Shown in pieces: positions 9,625 to 18,651 of a stretch of DNA of 64,000 nt. The position numbers and the translations under genes were made by a program. Numbering within the stretch: the stretch's first letter is position 1; each line of letters starts with the position of its first letter. The DNA is from Vreelandella maris (GTDB lineage: Bacteria > Pseudomonadota > Gammaproteobacteria > Pseudomonadales > Halomonadaceae), in NCBI RefSeq assembly GCF_013371085.1, contig NZ_JABWCV010000001.1, positions 124,001 to 188,000 of the forward strand, in the 5' to 3' direction. The notes under the pieces are model-generated. The model did not search any database, was not told the DNA's origin, and worked only from the letters and a program-made list of their open reading frames with translations.

Positions 9625-10944
9625 ATGTCCGAGACTTTCAACGCTGATCGTTTAACACGTCTCTGTGACTTTCTGCGTCAATCACCGACACCCTGGCATG
9701 CTGCAGGCAATATGGCCTCGCGATTGGAGCAAGCCGGTTTTCAGCGGCTGGAAGAAAAGGCGAATTGGCAGCTGACGCCGGGCAAGCGCTACTACGTTAC
9801 CCGTAACGACTCAGCCATTATTGCGTTTCAATTACCTGAGTCTAGATTAACCGAATTGCGCATGATTGGTGCGCATACTGATAGCCCCGGCCTGCATTTA
9901 AAGCCCAACGCCACGCAGCGTTCTGCGGGTTGGCTGCAGTTAGGCGTGCAGGTATACGGCGGTGTGCTGATGGCGCCTTGGTTTGACCGTGACCTAGGGT
10001 TGGCAGGGCGCGTACATGTGCGCCACGCTGATGGGCGCTTGGAAAGCGTACTCCTCAATGTCGACCGTGCTATTGCCACCATACCGAGTTTAGCGATCCA
10101 CCTTGATCGAGACGTGAACAGCGGCCGCCCGATAAATCCGCAGACACAAATGGCGCCGGTGTTGATGCAAAGTGAGGCAGCCACGTTAGCCGAGTTAGTG
10201 GCGCAGTGGCTAGAGCAGCAGCACGGCCTGAGTGCCGTAGAAGTGGTTGACTTTGAACTGGGTTTTTACGATGTACAGCCGCCATCGTTGGTGGGCGTCA
10301 AGCAGGAGCTAGTGGCTAGCGCTCGGTTGGATAATCTGCTTTCCTGCTTTATGGGGTTGGAAGCGCTATTAGACAGCGATGGTCGTCAGGGCGCCCTGTT
10401 AGTAGCCAATGATCACGAGGAAGTGGGCAGTGCCAGCGCCAGCGGCGCTCAAGGTCCTTTCCTGGCGGATGTGCTAAAGCGCATTAATGGTCAGCTGGGA
10501 GGCAAGGGAGGTGAGAAGGGCAGTGATGAGTCACTGATTCAGCTGATTCAGTCGTCGCTGATGATCTCTTGCGATAACGCCCATGCGCTGCATCCCAATT
10601 TTCGCGACAAGCACGATGAGCGCCACGGACCGGCGATTAACGGCGGCCCAGTGATCAAAGTGAATGCGAGCCAGCGCTATGCCACTAATAGCGTTACCGG
10701 CGCGCTGTTTCGTGATGTGTGTCGTGAAGCGGATGTCCCGGTGCAGTCGTTTGTGACCCGGGCAGATATGGGTTGCGGCAGCACGATTGGGCCGATTACC
10801 GCGACCGAACTAGGCGTACCCACTATTGATGTTGGTGTCCCGCAGTGGGCGATGCACTCCATTCGAGAAACCGCGGGTACTAAAGATGTGGAGTACCTCA
10901 CTCGCGCGCTGACGCAATTTTTAAACCGCACTACGTTGAGTTGA
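9625..10944 (+). CDS. apeB: M18-family aminopeptidase
   Basis: This 439-residue M18 (aspartyl aminopeptidase-type) metallopeptidase is a cytosolic di-zinc enzyme that removes N-terminal, often acidic, residues from peptides. The metal ligands and general base are visible: His84 and Asp86 in GAHTDSPG, the bridging Asp in SARLDNLLS, the Glu pair in NDHEEVGS, the Asp in RADMGCGSTIGP and a C-terminal His in WAMHSIRE. The ATG has AAGAGGAT upstream. It is divergent from prc and is followed by a strong terminator. Confidence 0.93.
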   Translation: MSETFNADRLTRLCDFLRQSPTPWHAAGNMASRLEQAGFQRLEEKANWQLTPGKRYYVTRNDSAIIAFQLPESRLTELRMIGAHTDSPGLHLKPNATQRSAGWLQLGVQVYGGVLMAPWFDRDLGLAGRVHVRHADGRLESVLLNVDRAIATIPSLAIHLDRDVNSGRPINPQTQMAPVLMQSEAATLAELVAQWLEQQHGLSAVEVVDFELGFYDVQPPSLVGVKQELVASARLDNLLSCFMGLEALLDSDGRQGALLVANDHEEVGSASASGAQGPFLADVLKRINGQLGGKGGEKGSDESLIQLIQSSLMISCDNAHALHPNFRDKHDERHGPAINGGPVIKVNASQRYATNSVTGALFRDVCREADVPVQSFVTRADMGCGSTIGPITATELGVPTIDVGVPQWAMHSIRETAGTKDVEYLTRALTQFLNRTTLS

Positions 10945-10982
10945 ATGTGGTGAGCTAACGCGCACGAGCCGAGTTAAAGCAA

Positions 10983-11013
10983 AAAAGCCCGCTGACAGAA
11001 TCAGCGGGCTTTT
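10983..11013. terminator. Bidirectional terminator between apeB and tRNA-Met
   Basis: A 13-bp perfect stem (10983-10995 with 11001-11013) with a 5-base loop has A and T tracts at its ends. It serves apeB on the + strand and tRNA-Met on the - strand. Confidence 0.88.
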
Positions 11014-11023
11014 CAATAAGCTT

Positions 11024-11100
11024 TGGTGGCTACGCCCTGATTTGAACAGGGGACCCCATCATTATGAGTGATGTGCTCTAACCAGCTGAGCTACGTAGCC
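11024..11100 (-). tRNA. Elongator tRNA-Met (CAT)
   Basis: A 77-base cloverleaf read on the minus strand has acceptor stem GGCTACG/CGTAGCC, anticodon loop CTCATAA, discriminator A and an encoded CCA. The acceptor, D and anticodon arms match the E. coli elongator tRNA-Met closely, which argues against initiator or lysidine-modified Ile tRNA. Confidence 0.96.
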
Positions 11101-11176
11101 TTTCAACGGGGGCGAATGATACTGATAACACTGATTTTAGTCAATGTTTTATTGCTGAAAATGCTGGCGTGGCCGT

Positions 11177-12268
11177 TTATACGTTAAAACGGAAGTGCAC
11201 TACATCGCCATCTTTAACAATGTACTCTTTGCCTTCCAGACGCCACTTGCCGGCATCTTTAGCGCCTTGCTCGCCACCCAGCGAAACAAAATCTTCATAA
11301 GCGACGACTTCGGCACGAATAAAGCCTTTCTGGAAGTCGGTGTGAATGACGCCTGCTGCTTCTGGGGCTGTTGCGCCTTCTTTCACTGTCCAGGCGCGAA
11401 CTTCTTTAACACCAGCTGTGAAGTAGGTTTGCAGACCTAGCAGGGAGTAACCCGCACGAATTACGCGATCAAGGCCCGGCTCGTCCATGCCCATTTCGCT
11501 CAGGAACATGGAGCGCTCTTCATCGTCCAGCTCGGCGATTTCAGCTTCCAACTGATTGCACACGGGCACTACCAGCGCGCCTTCTTCGGCGGCAATCTCG
11601 TTAACAATATCCAGGTAAGGATTGTTCTCGAAGCCGTCTTCGTTGACGTTGGCGATGTACATGGTCGGCTTCAGGGTTAAAAAGCCGAAGCTTTTCACCT
11701 GACGCTGCTCTTCTTCGCTCAAACCAAAACTGCGCAGCGGCAAGCCTTCCGCAACGTGGGGCTGAATACGGTCAAGAATCGCCTTGGTGGCAATGGCGTC
11801 TTTATCACCCCCTTTCACCGAACGAACCAAGCGTTGGCTAGCTTTTTCGACAGTATCCAGGTCGGCCAGCGCCAATTCTAAATTGATCGTTTCGATATCG
11901 GCACGAGGATCGACTTGATTTGCCACGTGGATAACATTGTCGTTATCGAAGCAGCGCACCACATGGGCAATCGCCTGGGTTTCACGGATGTTGGCCAGGA
12001 ATTTATTGCCCAGCCCTTCGCCTTTGGAAGCCCCGGCGACCAGGCCTGCGATGTCGACGAACTCCATGGTGGTCGGCAGCACTTTTTGCGGCTTGACGAT
12101 CTCGGCAAGCTTATCAAGGCGCGGATCCGGCATCGGAACGATTCCGACGTTTGGCTCAATGGTGCAAAAAGGGAAGTTTTCTGCATCGATGCCTGACTTC
12201 GTCAGTGCATTAAATAGCGTGGACTTGCCGACGTTAGGCAGACCGACGATGCCGCAATTGAAACCCAT
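11177..12268 (-). CDS. ychF: Redox-regulated ATPase YchF (Obg/OLA1 family)
   Basis: This 363-residue P-loop NTPase binds ribosomes and is inhibited on oxidative stress. The P-loop GLPNVGKST is at 9-17 and switch DIAG follows. The base-recognition motif is NVNE rather than NKxD, which in this family gives ATP preference. A C-terminal TGS domain contains [14 protein letters not shown]. The start was set at the ATG at 12268, giving MGFNCGIVG, because AGGAAC lies just upstream; a longer frame to 12316 lacks such a site and adds residues not seen in the family. It lies downstream of pth, as usual. Confidence 0.95.
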   Translation of the reverse strand: MGFNCGIVGLPNVGKSTLFNALTKSGIDAENFPFCTIEPNVGIVPMPDPRLDKLAEIVKPQKVLPTTMEFVDIAGLVAGASKGEGLGNKFLANIRETQAIAHVVRCFDNDNVIHVANQVDPRADIETINLELALADLDTVEKASQRLVRSVKGGDKDAIATKAILDRIQPHVAEGLPLRSFGLSEEEQRQVKSFGFLTLKPTMYIANVNEDGFENNPYLDIVNEIAAEEGALVVPVCNQLEAEIAELDDEERSMFLSEMGMDEPGLDRVIRAGYSLLGLQTYFTAGVKEVRAWTVKEGATAPEAAGVIHTDFQKGFIRAEVVAYEDFVSLGGEQGAKDAGKWRLEGKEYIVKDGDVVHFRFNV

Positions 12269-12373
12269 AAAATGTTCCTGAAAATAAGGTGGTAGGGCGT
12301 AAATATTAATCGCCATTCTACGAGATGCACTAGCCGTCAGCTACCGGCGTCACTAGCCAGTTTTCGACAGCGT

Positions 12374-12961
12374 TTATTCTGACTTAAGGCTGTGTAACTG
12401 GTTCATCGCTTTGGCCCAGTCTCCCGATAGCACTAATGGCAACGTGGTGATGCACTCATCAATGGCACGAGTGATCGCTTCTTGTTCGGCTTTGCCGGGC
12501 CGCCCTAGGACATAGTTAGTGACCTGGCGTGCCTCGCCAGGGTGGCCAATGCCGATACGTACCCGGTGAAACTGCTTTTGATCGCCTAGCGCGCTAATGA
12601 TATCGCGTAGGCCATTATGGCCGCCGTGCCCACCGCCAGTTTTGTAGCGTGCCTGCCCTGGCGGAAGGTCAAGTTCGTCGTGGGCGACCAGTAAATTATC
12701 GGGCGTCAGTTTGAAAAATTGGCTTAAGGCTGCCACAGCGGCGCCACTGCGATTCATAAAGGTAGCGGGGTTGAGTAGGTGCAGCTCATGGTCGCCTAGA
12801 CGGACTTTGGCATAGTGGCCAAAAAACTTCTTTTCTGGGCGCAACTCTGCATGGGCGCTGCGCGCAATTGCATCGACCAACCAGAAGCCAGCGTTATGGC
12901 GAGTGGCGTCATACTCTGCGCCGGGGTTACCTAATCCAATAATGGCCGTTACCTGGCTCAT
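12374..12961 (-). CDS. pth: Peptidyl-tRNA hydrolase Pth
   Basis: This 195-residue enzyme cleaves the ester bond of peptidyl-tRNAs that fall off ribosomes, recycling tRNA. The catalytic His22 is in ATRHNAGFWLVD, preceded by the GLGNPG loop. The conserved Asn (FMNRSG) and Asp (VAHDELDLPPG) are present, together with the glycine-rich tRNA-binding stretch GGGHGGHNGLRDI. It lies between rplY and ychF, the standard order. Confidence 0.96.
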   Translation of the reverse strand: MSQVTAIIGLGNPGAEYDATRHNAGFWLVDAIARSAHAELRPEKKFFGHYAKVRLGDHELHLLNPATFMNRSGAAVAALSQFFKLTPDNLLVAHDELDLPPGQARYKTGGGHGGHNGLRDIISALGDQKQFHRVRIGIGHPGEARQVTNYVLGRPGKAEQEAITRAIDECITTLPLVLSGDWAKAMNQLHSLKSE

Positions 12962-13020
12962 ATTCCCACCTCATACCCATTTCTAGGAGAAATTTTTGAC
13001 ATCGCGCCAGCGCCAGCCCT

Positions 13021-13050
13021 AAAAAAAATCAAGCGCCGAGGCGCTTGATT
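13021..13050 (-). terminator. Intrinsic terminator downstream of rplY
   Basis: A 10-bp perfect stem (13027-13036 with 13041-13050) with loop CGAG is followed on the minus strand by a run of eight T. It separates rplY from pth. Confidence 0.9.
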
Positions 13051-13115
13051 CTAACATCATGTCAGCATCACGAGGGCCATGCAGGCATAGCCCTCATTGG
13101 ATGCTTAACGAGTAC

Positions 13116-13757
13116 TTACTCGGCGCTGGAATCTTCTTCGCCTTCGCTTTCACCGTCTTCGTCTTCTTCGCTACGAACTTTCACTTTGGTGATGCTCAGT
13201 ACTGCATTGTCGTGCTCTTCACCGTGGGACAGGTCAACAGAAGTGACGCCGGCCGGCAGAGTAAGATCAGACAGGTGCAGCGTAGTGCCAAGCTCAACAG
13301 CAGCGATATCGACTTCAATGAAGTCAGGCAGGTCTTTCGGCAAGCAGCTGATCGAAATTTCATTGGCCAGTACGTGCAGTTCACCGCCTTGGTCTTTAAT
13401 GCCTACACACACTTCTTCGCCTGTCACGTGCAGCGGCACGTTCATGGTGATTTCGTGGGTAGCGTCAACGCGCAGGAAGTCGGCGTGAGTTAGCAACGGC
13501 TTGAACGGGTGACGCTGCAGGTCACGAACAACCACTTGCTCTTCTTTGCCTTCGATCATCAGTTTGATGACCGAGGAGAAGAAGGACTCGTCTTCAATCG
13601 CTTTGTAGAAAGCGGTTTTTTCGACGGAGATAGACTGCGCGCCTTTTTCGCCACCGTATACAACGGCAGGTACTTGCTGGTTCGCACGACGCAGGCGGCG
13701 GCTCGCACCTTTCCCCAGGTCGTTACGAACGCTGGCTTTCAGGATAAAATCAGACAT
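13116..13757 (-). CDS. rplY: 50S ribosomal protein L25/general stress protein Ctc
   Basis: This 213-residue long-form bL25 binds 5S rRNA through its N-terminal domain (about 1-92) and carries the Ctc/TL5 C-terminal beta domain (about 95-190). The tail is highly acidic ([15 protein letters not shown]). The ATG at 13757 was chosen because AAGAGGC lies upstream and the protein then begins [12 protein letters not shown], typical of the family; an upstream in-frame extension to 13793 has no such support. It follows prs, from which it is separated by two hairpins. Confidence 0.94.
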   Translation of the reverse strand: MSDFILKASVRNDLGKGASRRLRRANQQVPAVVYGGEKGAQSISVEKTAFYKAIEDESFFSSVIKLMIEGKEEQVVVRDLQRHPFKPLLTHADFLRVDATHEITMNVPLHVTGEEVCVGIKDQGGELHVLANEISISCLPKDLPDFIEVDIAAVELGTTLHLSDLTLPAGVTSVDLSHGEEHDNAVLSITKVKVRSEEDEDGESEGEEDSSAE

Positions 13758-13786
13758 GGAATTGCCTCTTGGTTTAAGTAAGGAAG

Positions 13787-13838
13787 ACGCCATCGACCGC
13801 GACCAGACGATGGCGTTTCCGTGGCCCCAAAAGGGGGC
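13787..13838 (-). other. Two hairpins in the prs-rplY intercistronic region
   Basis: A 9-bp stem (13787-13795 with 13808-13816, 12-base loop) and a 5-bp GC stem (13824-13828 with 13834-13838) lie between the prs stop and the rplY start. Neither is followed by a T-run on the minus strand. They may modulate rplY translation or the decay of the joint transcript. Confidence 0.4.
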
Positions 13839-13853
13839 TATATCGTCAGGCGT

Positions 13854-14795
13854 TTAGTGGAACATCGCGCTGACAGATTCTTCGTTGCTGACCCGACGAA
13901 TCGCTTCCGCGATAAGGCCGGCAACGCTCAACTGGCGAATTTTTCCGCTTCGACGAGCAACGTCAGAGAGCGGGATGGTGTCGGTCACCACCACTTCATC
14001 CAGTACGGAGTTGGTAATATTATCAACCGCTGGGCCGGATAAAATCGGGTGCGTTGCATAAGCCACGACGCGCTTGGCGCCGTGATCTTTGAGCGCTTCA
14101 CCGGCTTTACATAGCGTGCCTGCGGTATCGATCATATCGTCGACCACGACACAGGTACGGCCTTCAATCTCACCGATAATGTGCATCACCTGGGCTTGAT
14201 TAGCCTGGGGGCGACGCTTATCAATAATGGCGAGATCGGCGTTCAGCTGTTTGGCGATGGCGCGTGCACGAACCACACCACCCACATCGGGGGAGACTAC
14301 AACGAGGTCGCTATAATTCTGACGCTCGATGTCATCCAGCAAAATGGGTGAGCCGTAGACGTTGTCGACCGGGACATCAAAGAAACCCTGGATCTGATCA
14401 GCATGTAGATCCATGGTCATCACACGGTCAACGCCTGCCTTGACCATCATGTCGGCAACCACTTTGGCGGAAATAGGCACACGTGCGGAACGCACACGGC
14501 GATCCTGGCGTGCATAGCCAAAGTAGGGCAAAACAGCGGTGATACGAGTTGCCGAGGCGCGACGCAGTGCGTCGACCATCAGGATCAACTCCATCAGATT
14601 GTCGTTTGTCGGTGCACAGGTGGATTGCAGGATGAAGACATCCTTACCGCGCACGTTCTCATTGATCTCGACTGCAATTTCGCCGTCGCTGAATTGACCC
14701 ACCGTCGCGTTACCCATACGGCTGTCTAAGCTCTCGGCTATTTTTTGAGCGAGTGCGGGATTAGCATTCCCGGCGAAAACCATCAATTTTGACAC
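13854..14795 (-). CDS. prs: Ribose-phosphate pyrophosphokinase
   Basis: This 313-residue enzyme makes PRPP from ribose 5-phosphate and ATP, feeding purine, pyrimidine, NAD, His and Trp synthesis. The flexible-loop residues (YARQDRR near 100) and the PRPP-binding motif [13 protein letters not shown] are present, as is [15 protein letters not shown]. The length and all motifs are of the class I bacterial type. Upstream, still on the minus strand, lie tRNA-Gln and ispE, the common gammaproteobacterial order. Confidence 0.97.
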   Translation of the reverse strand: MSKLMVFAGNANPALAQKIAESLDSRMGNATVGQFSDGEIAVEINENVRGKDVFILQSTCAPTNDNLMELILMVDALRRASATRITAVLPYFGYARQDRRVRSARVPISAKVVADMMVKAGVDRVMTMDLHADQIQGFFDVPVDNVYGSPILLDDIERQNYSDLVVVSPDVGGVVRARAIAKQLNADLAIIDKRRPQANQAQVMHIIGEIEGRTCVVVDDMIDTAGTLCKAGEALKDHGAKRVVAYATHPILSGPAVDNITNSVLDEVVVTDTIPLSDVARRSGKIRQLSVAGLIAEAIRRVSNEESVSAMFH

Positions 14796-14853
14796 GCGCA
14801 GCCACCTTTGCAGTGTTGGGAATCAGGGGTAAAAACGCAGGCCATTGTTGGGT

Positions 14854-14928
14854 TGGCTGGGGTACCAGGATTCGAACCTGGGAATGCCGCTACCAAAAAG
14901 CGGTGCCTTACCACTTGGCGATACCCCA
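14854..14928 (-). tRNA. tRNA-Gln (TTG)
   Basis: A 75-base cloverleaf on the minus strand has acceptor stem TGGGGTA/TACCCCA, discriminator G, encoded CCA and anticodon loop CTTTTGG. The position between ispE and prs is conserved in related gammaproteobacteria. Confidence 0.96.
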
Positions 14929-14977
14929 GCAATAACCTAACGCGCTGACCGGGCGCTTTTAACTGCCCAGAGCGGGG

Positions 14978-15832
14978 TTATAAACAGCCCAGAGCATCAT
15001 GTAGGGGAGAGGTGTTGAGCCCGCGTGCTACCCATGTCGGCCAACGTTGACCCGCTAATTGCGCGATTGCCTGTGCTGCTTGCTGCGTCTCAAAAGCAGC
15101 AAACAAACAAGCGCCCGTGCCGGTCAACCGACTAGATGCGTGCTGTGCGAGCCAATCAAGGGCTTCCGCAATTGGCGGATAGCGTTCCTTTACGACGGCT
15201 TCACAGTCGTTGCGCCACTCCGGCGCTCCCCCCTGCAGTGCGCGCGCCATAGTAATGGGGCGGCTGTCACGTGTCAATTGCGGGTCTTGAAAGACGTCAA
15301 GTGTAGACACACTTATGCCGGGATGGATAATGGCGAACCAAGGGGTATCCAGCGTCACTGCGGTAAGCTGCTCGCCTACCCCTTCAGCCCAGGCACTATG
15401 GCCGTGCACAAAGACAGGCACGTCGGCCCCCAGCTGCAGGCCTAAGCGTGCCAATTCGTCTAACGATAGATGAAGCTGCCAGAGGTGATTGAGCCCCACT
15501 AGCGTGGTAGCCGCGTTGGAACTGCCGCCACCCAAGCCGCCGCCCATAGGCAGCTGTTTTTCAATAGAAAGGGTCGCCCCTAGTCGAGTGCCGCTGTGAC
15601 GCTGCAATAAACGGGCGGCACGCACAATCAGATTGTCATCGTGGTTTACGCCGCTGAGCTCATGGGTTAAATGGATTTCTCCATCATCGTGGGCAGCCAG
15701 CGTAAGATGATCATTAAGATCAATAAATTGAAACAGCGTTTGCAGTGTGTGGTAGCCGTCTTCACGACGGCCCACGATATGCAGCATGCGGTTAAGCTTG
15801 GCCGGGGCGGGTAATCTAAGCTGCGCGTTCAT
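14978..15832 (-). CDS. ispE: 4-diphosphocytidyl-2-C-methyl-D-erythritol kinase IspE
   Basis: This 284-residue GHMP kinase catalyses the ATP-dependent fourth step of the MEP isoprenoid pathway. It has the substrate Lys in PAKLNRML, the ATP-binding motif PMGGGLGGGSSNA at about 95-107, the catalytic Asp in LGADVPVF and the C-terminal GHMP motif SRLTGTGACLFAAF. It lies ten bases after lolB with no terminator between them, so the two are probably co-transcribed. Confidence 0.96.
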   Translation of the reverse strand: MNAQLRLPAPAKLNRMLHIVGRREDGYHTLQTLFQFIDLNDHLTLAAHDDGEIHLTHELSGVNHDDNLIVRAARLLQRHSGTRLGATLSIEKQLPMGGGLGGGSSNAATTLVGLNHLWQLHLSLDELARLGLQLGADVPVFVHGHSAWAEGVGEQLTAVTLDTPWFAIIHPGISVSTLDVFQDPQLTRDSRPITMARALQGGAPEWRNDCEAVVKERYPPIAEALDWLAQHASSRLTGTGACLFAAFETQQAAQAIAQLAGQRWPTWVARGLNTSPLHDALGCL

Positions 15833-15841
15833 TTAAACGGT

Positions 15842-16489
15842 TTACTCGTCGCTGGCTTGCCACTGGTTAACGACCAGCGTGATACGTACATCGTCGTAGT
15901 TCATGATTAACCGGCGCGGCAGCCACATGCCTTCAAACTGTTCCCAGTCACGGTAGTCAATTTCCCAACCGTCTTGTGTCAAGTGGCTGGGGAAGCCGAG
16001 TTCATCGGTTTCCATCTGATAGTTGTCATTTTCGCCGGGTAGGCCGCGTACCCAGTCAGGCATGGCGCTAACGGGCAGTGACCAGCCAAGCTGCTCTTCC
16101 ATTAAGGCTTCCGGCGTTTCTGCTTCAAAGCGTCCGTCACTATTGGTGAGTGAGAAGCGACCTTCACGACCCTCAAGCACATTGCGCCCGCCACCAAACG
16201 GCCCGCTGATCAGCATACGGAAATAGTAAGGGGTCTGATTCCAGTCCAGGTTGGCGCTGACGTTCTCTTGCGAGGTACGCAGGCCCGCTTTGCCCACTAG
16301 CGTCCAGGTGTCGAATGCCTCTACCTCTGCCTGCTGCCGCTTCCACTGGCCTGCTTGTCGGCCACTTTCATCTACCGGGCCTTGCGAAGCGCACCCAGCA
16401 AGGAGCAAGAGAGTAAGACCCACAACCCATAGCCGCGGGAAAGGAAGTGCAATGGGGGAGCGTAAAGGAAAGGACGTCAGTGTCGGCAT
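15842..16489 (-). CDS. lolB: Outer-membrane lipoprotein receptor LolB
   Basis: LolB accepts lipoproteins from LolA and inserts them in the outer membrane. From the ATG at 16489 it has 215 residues, with a signal sequence ending in lipobox LLAGC. The conserved segment DTWTLVGKAGLRTSQENVSANLDW matches the LolB N-terminal strand region in layout, and VSAMPDWVRGLPG is the family's exposed-loop area. This start was preferred to one at 16531 because GGAG lies at the right distance. ispE follows. Confidence 0.92.
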   Translation of the reverse strand: MPTLTSFPLRSPIALPFPRLWVVGLTLLLLAGCASQGPVDESGRQAGQWKRQQAEVEAFDTWTLVGKAGLRTSQENVSANLDWNQTPYYFRMLISGPFGGGRNVLEGREGRFSLTNSDGRFEAETPEALMEEQLGWSLPVSAMPDWVRGLPGENDNYQMETDELGFPSHLTQDGWEIDYRDWEQFEGMWLPRRLIMNYDDVRITLVVNQWQASDE

Positions 16490-16560
16490 AAACAGGCTCC
16501 ATGTTAGGTGATGACGGCGCAAGAGTAGCATGATCGGTGCGCTGAATCGGTGGTATAGCG

Positions 16561-18396
16561 TTAGGGTATCGCCTGCGGTGTTAGTTCAGGATAGCGCTTA
16601 AGCAAATCGTCAATCTGCGGATGCAGGTTGGTTCGCTGCATAATCTGCTCAATCAGGCGGCGCGCCTCTTCTTCACGACCTAGTGCCTGCAAGACCTCGG
16701 CTAAATGGGCGGCGACCTCTTGATCGGGTAGCTGTGTATAGGCGCTTTCAAGCCAGGGAAGCGCTTCATCTGGCTGCCCAAGGCGGAAATAGACCCAACC
16801 CATACTGTCGAGTACGGCGGGGTTGTCCGGGTCGGCTTCGTAGGCGCGCTCAATCAGTTCAAACGCCTCTTGTAGGCGTCCAGGCAGATTGAGATCGGCC
16901 AGAGTGTAACCCAGCGCATTGAGCGCTTCGGCATTGTCAGGGTCGGTGCGCAGCACTTGACGTAAATCAGCCTCCATTCCCGCAATGTCGCCAGCTTCCC
17001 AGCGGCGCATAGCGCGCATATAAAGCAGTGAAGCATCATCCGGTGTGCGGGTGATTTCACGGTCTAAAAGCGCATTGGCCTCTTCGGTCTGATTGGTTTC
17101 GTCCAATAACTGAACTTCGAGCATTACCAGCTCGGTAAAGTAGCTGTCAAAACGCATCCGTTCAATGCGCAGAAAGGCACGGGCATCAAGCAGACGGTCT
17201 TCTTCAATCAGCATTTGCGCCGCAGCCGCGCGAGCGGGCACAAATTCATCCCCCTCGCTGACTTGACGGTAATAAAGTAGGGCGTTGTCGGTATCGCCTT
17301 GGGTCTGGGTAATCGCCCCGAGCAGGTAATAGGCTAGATTCGGCACCTCTGGCTGGCCAATCAGCGGCTGTAGCAGGCGTTGGGCGGGTTCGGGGTGCCC
17401 CTCTTCCAGATACAGCTGTGCCAGCGATAAGCGCAGGTCCTGGTTGCCGCCATGTCTCTCCAGCAGGGCATTAGTTTGCGTCTCGGCCGCACTGATGTTG
17501 TTGAGGCGAATTTCGGCCTGGGCCAGTAGCAAAATAAATCGCACATCGTCAGGGGCGAGTTCCAAGCCCTGCTGTGCCGCCTGCTGAGCAGCCGAGTAGT
17601 CTTCCGTCTCTAGCGCAAGGCGTGCTCTTACCAACCATAACGCCGCTGATTCAGGATCCAGCAGCGCGACTTGATCAAGCCGCCGCTGGGCAACGGCGGT
17701 GTCGCCAAGGGCGGCTTCAATCAGTGCTGTGCCGAGCAGTACATCGCTGTGATGTTCTAATTGGTCAGCGTTGGGCTGGGCTAGGTGCGCGCGCAACTGC
17801 TGAGCAATTAAGGTAAGTGGCGCTTCTTCCGCCACCGCAATTTCTGCAAAGGCAGTCAAATCGCCATGGCCGCCCGCTTCGACAATATCAATACGCTGCT
17901 CAAGGCTGTCGAGCCAATCACCGCGCTGTAATGAAAAAGCCGCCAATAAGCGATTAGGTGCTTCTGCCTGTGGGGCCAGCTCACGCCAACGTAGCGCAGA
18001 AGCCTCTATTAAAGAGGCTTCATTACCAAAGCGGGCGGCGAACGTTGCGCGCTCGGCAAGCGCTGGCTCGCGATAGCGCTGCGCCGCTTCAAGATACCCC
18101 TGGCTTGCCGAGCGGTAATCGCCTCGCTGGCCAGCCAGTTCCGCCCCCAGCAGCGTGCTAAGCCCTGCGGCATCCAACCCTCGCGTTATAGGCGGGGCAT
18201 CGCGCATTGGATCATCGGCCCATGTGCCCAGCGGGCCATCCTGCTGGCTGGGTGTCGATTGGCAGCCGCCCAAGAGTAACGCCGCGGCGGCCACTGGTAG
18301 CAGCGACAAACGCCGTACAGCAGCGCTTGGAAAAGCAAAGCGCAACAATGAAAAGCTCAGAACAGTAGAGCCAAGAAGTGTAGAGCGAGGTCGCAT
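16561..18396 (-). CDS. Tetratricopeptide-repeat lipoprotein
   Basis: This 611-residue protein has an N-terminal hydrophobic signal ending in a lipobox-like LLLGGC near residue 45, followed by TPR repeats across almost the whole chain (for example DNAEALNALGYTLADLN and DNPAVLDSMGWVYFRLGQ). It is therefore likely a periplasm-facing lipoprotein scaffold. Genes of this kind sit between hemA and lolB in many pseudomonads and halomonads, but their role is not established. It is divergent from hemA. The start has no strong ribosome-binding site, so the first 20 residues are uncertain. Confidence 0.88.
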   Translation of the reverse strand: MRPRSTLLGSTVLSFSLLRFAFPSAAVRRLSLLPVAAAALLLGGCQSTPSQQDGPLGTWADDPMRDAPPITRGLDAAGLSTLLGAELAGQRGDYRSASQGYLEAAQRYREPALAERATFAARFGNEASLIEASALRWRELAPQAEAPNRLLAAFSLQRGDWLDSLEQRIDIVEAGGHGDLTAFAEIAVAEEAPLTLIAQQLRAHLAQPNADQLEHHSDVLLGTALIEAALGDTAVAQRRLDQVALLDPESAALWLVRARLALETEDYSAAQQAAQQGLELAPDDVRFILLLAQAEIRLNNISAAETQTNALLERHGGNQDLRLSLAQLYLEEGHPEPAQRLLQPLIGQPEVPNLAYYLLGAITQTQGDTDNALLYYRQVSEGDEFVPARAAAAQMLIEEDRLLDARAFLRIERMRFDSYFTELVMLEVQLLDETNQTEEANALLDREITRTPDDASLLYMRAMRRWEAGDIAGMEADLRQVLRTDPDNAEALNALGYTLADLNLPGRLQEAFELIERAYEADPDNPAVLDSMGWVYFRLGQPDEALPWLESAYTQLPDQEVAAHLAEVLQALGREEEARRLIEQIMQRTNLHPQIDDLLKRYPELTPQAIP

Positions 18397-18499
18397 GCGT
18401 CTCTCGATTAAGTGGCCGAATGCTCAGCATAGCGGCTTGCCTGCCTGCGGCAAAGTGGTGTGGGCCAGATGATAGCCTGCTGTGATAGAATGTTCCTCC

Positions 18500-18528
18500 T
18501 TGAAAAAGTGGTCAGCAATCTTTATGCC
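18500..18528 (+). promoter_or_regulatory. Possible hemA promoter
   Basis: A TTGAAA -35-like box (18500-18505) stands 17 bases before TATGCC (18523-18528). An inverted repeat GCCTA/TAGGC (18526-18540) overlaps the -10 side. About 110 GC-rich bases then precede the hemA ATG. The -10 is weak, so this is tentative. Confidence 0.35.
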
Positions 18529-18651
18529 TATTTTATAGGCAGCGCTTGAACCACGCCAAAGACTTGTTTGAGCAAGCCCTAATTGACGGTGCGGCCGCTT
18601 TAAGACCGGCGGTCGGCGAAAGTCCGACACACTAGCGAAGACGCATAACGC

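Noticed and set aside
13045-13493. Two long plus-strand frames near rplY
   Set aside because: Both are antisense to the L25 gene; their composition mirrors its acidic coding sequence.
18540-18651. GC-rich hemA leader as a riboswitch
   Set aside because: Stems can be drawn, but no conserved riboswitch pattern (for example cobalamin or TPP boxes) is visible.
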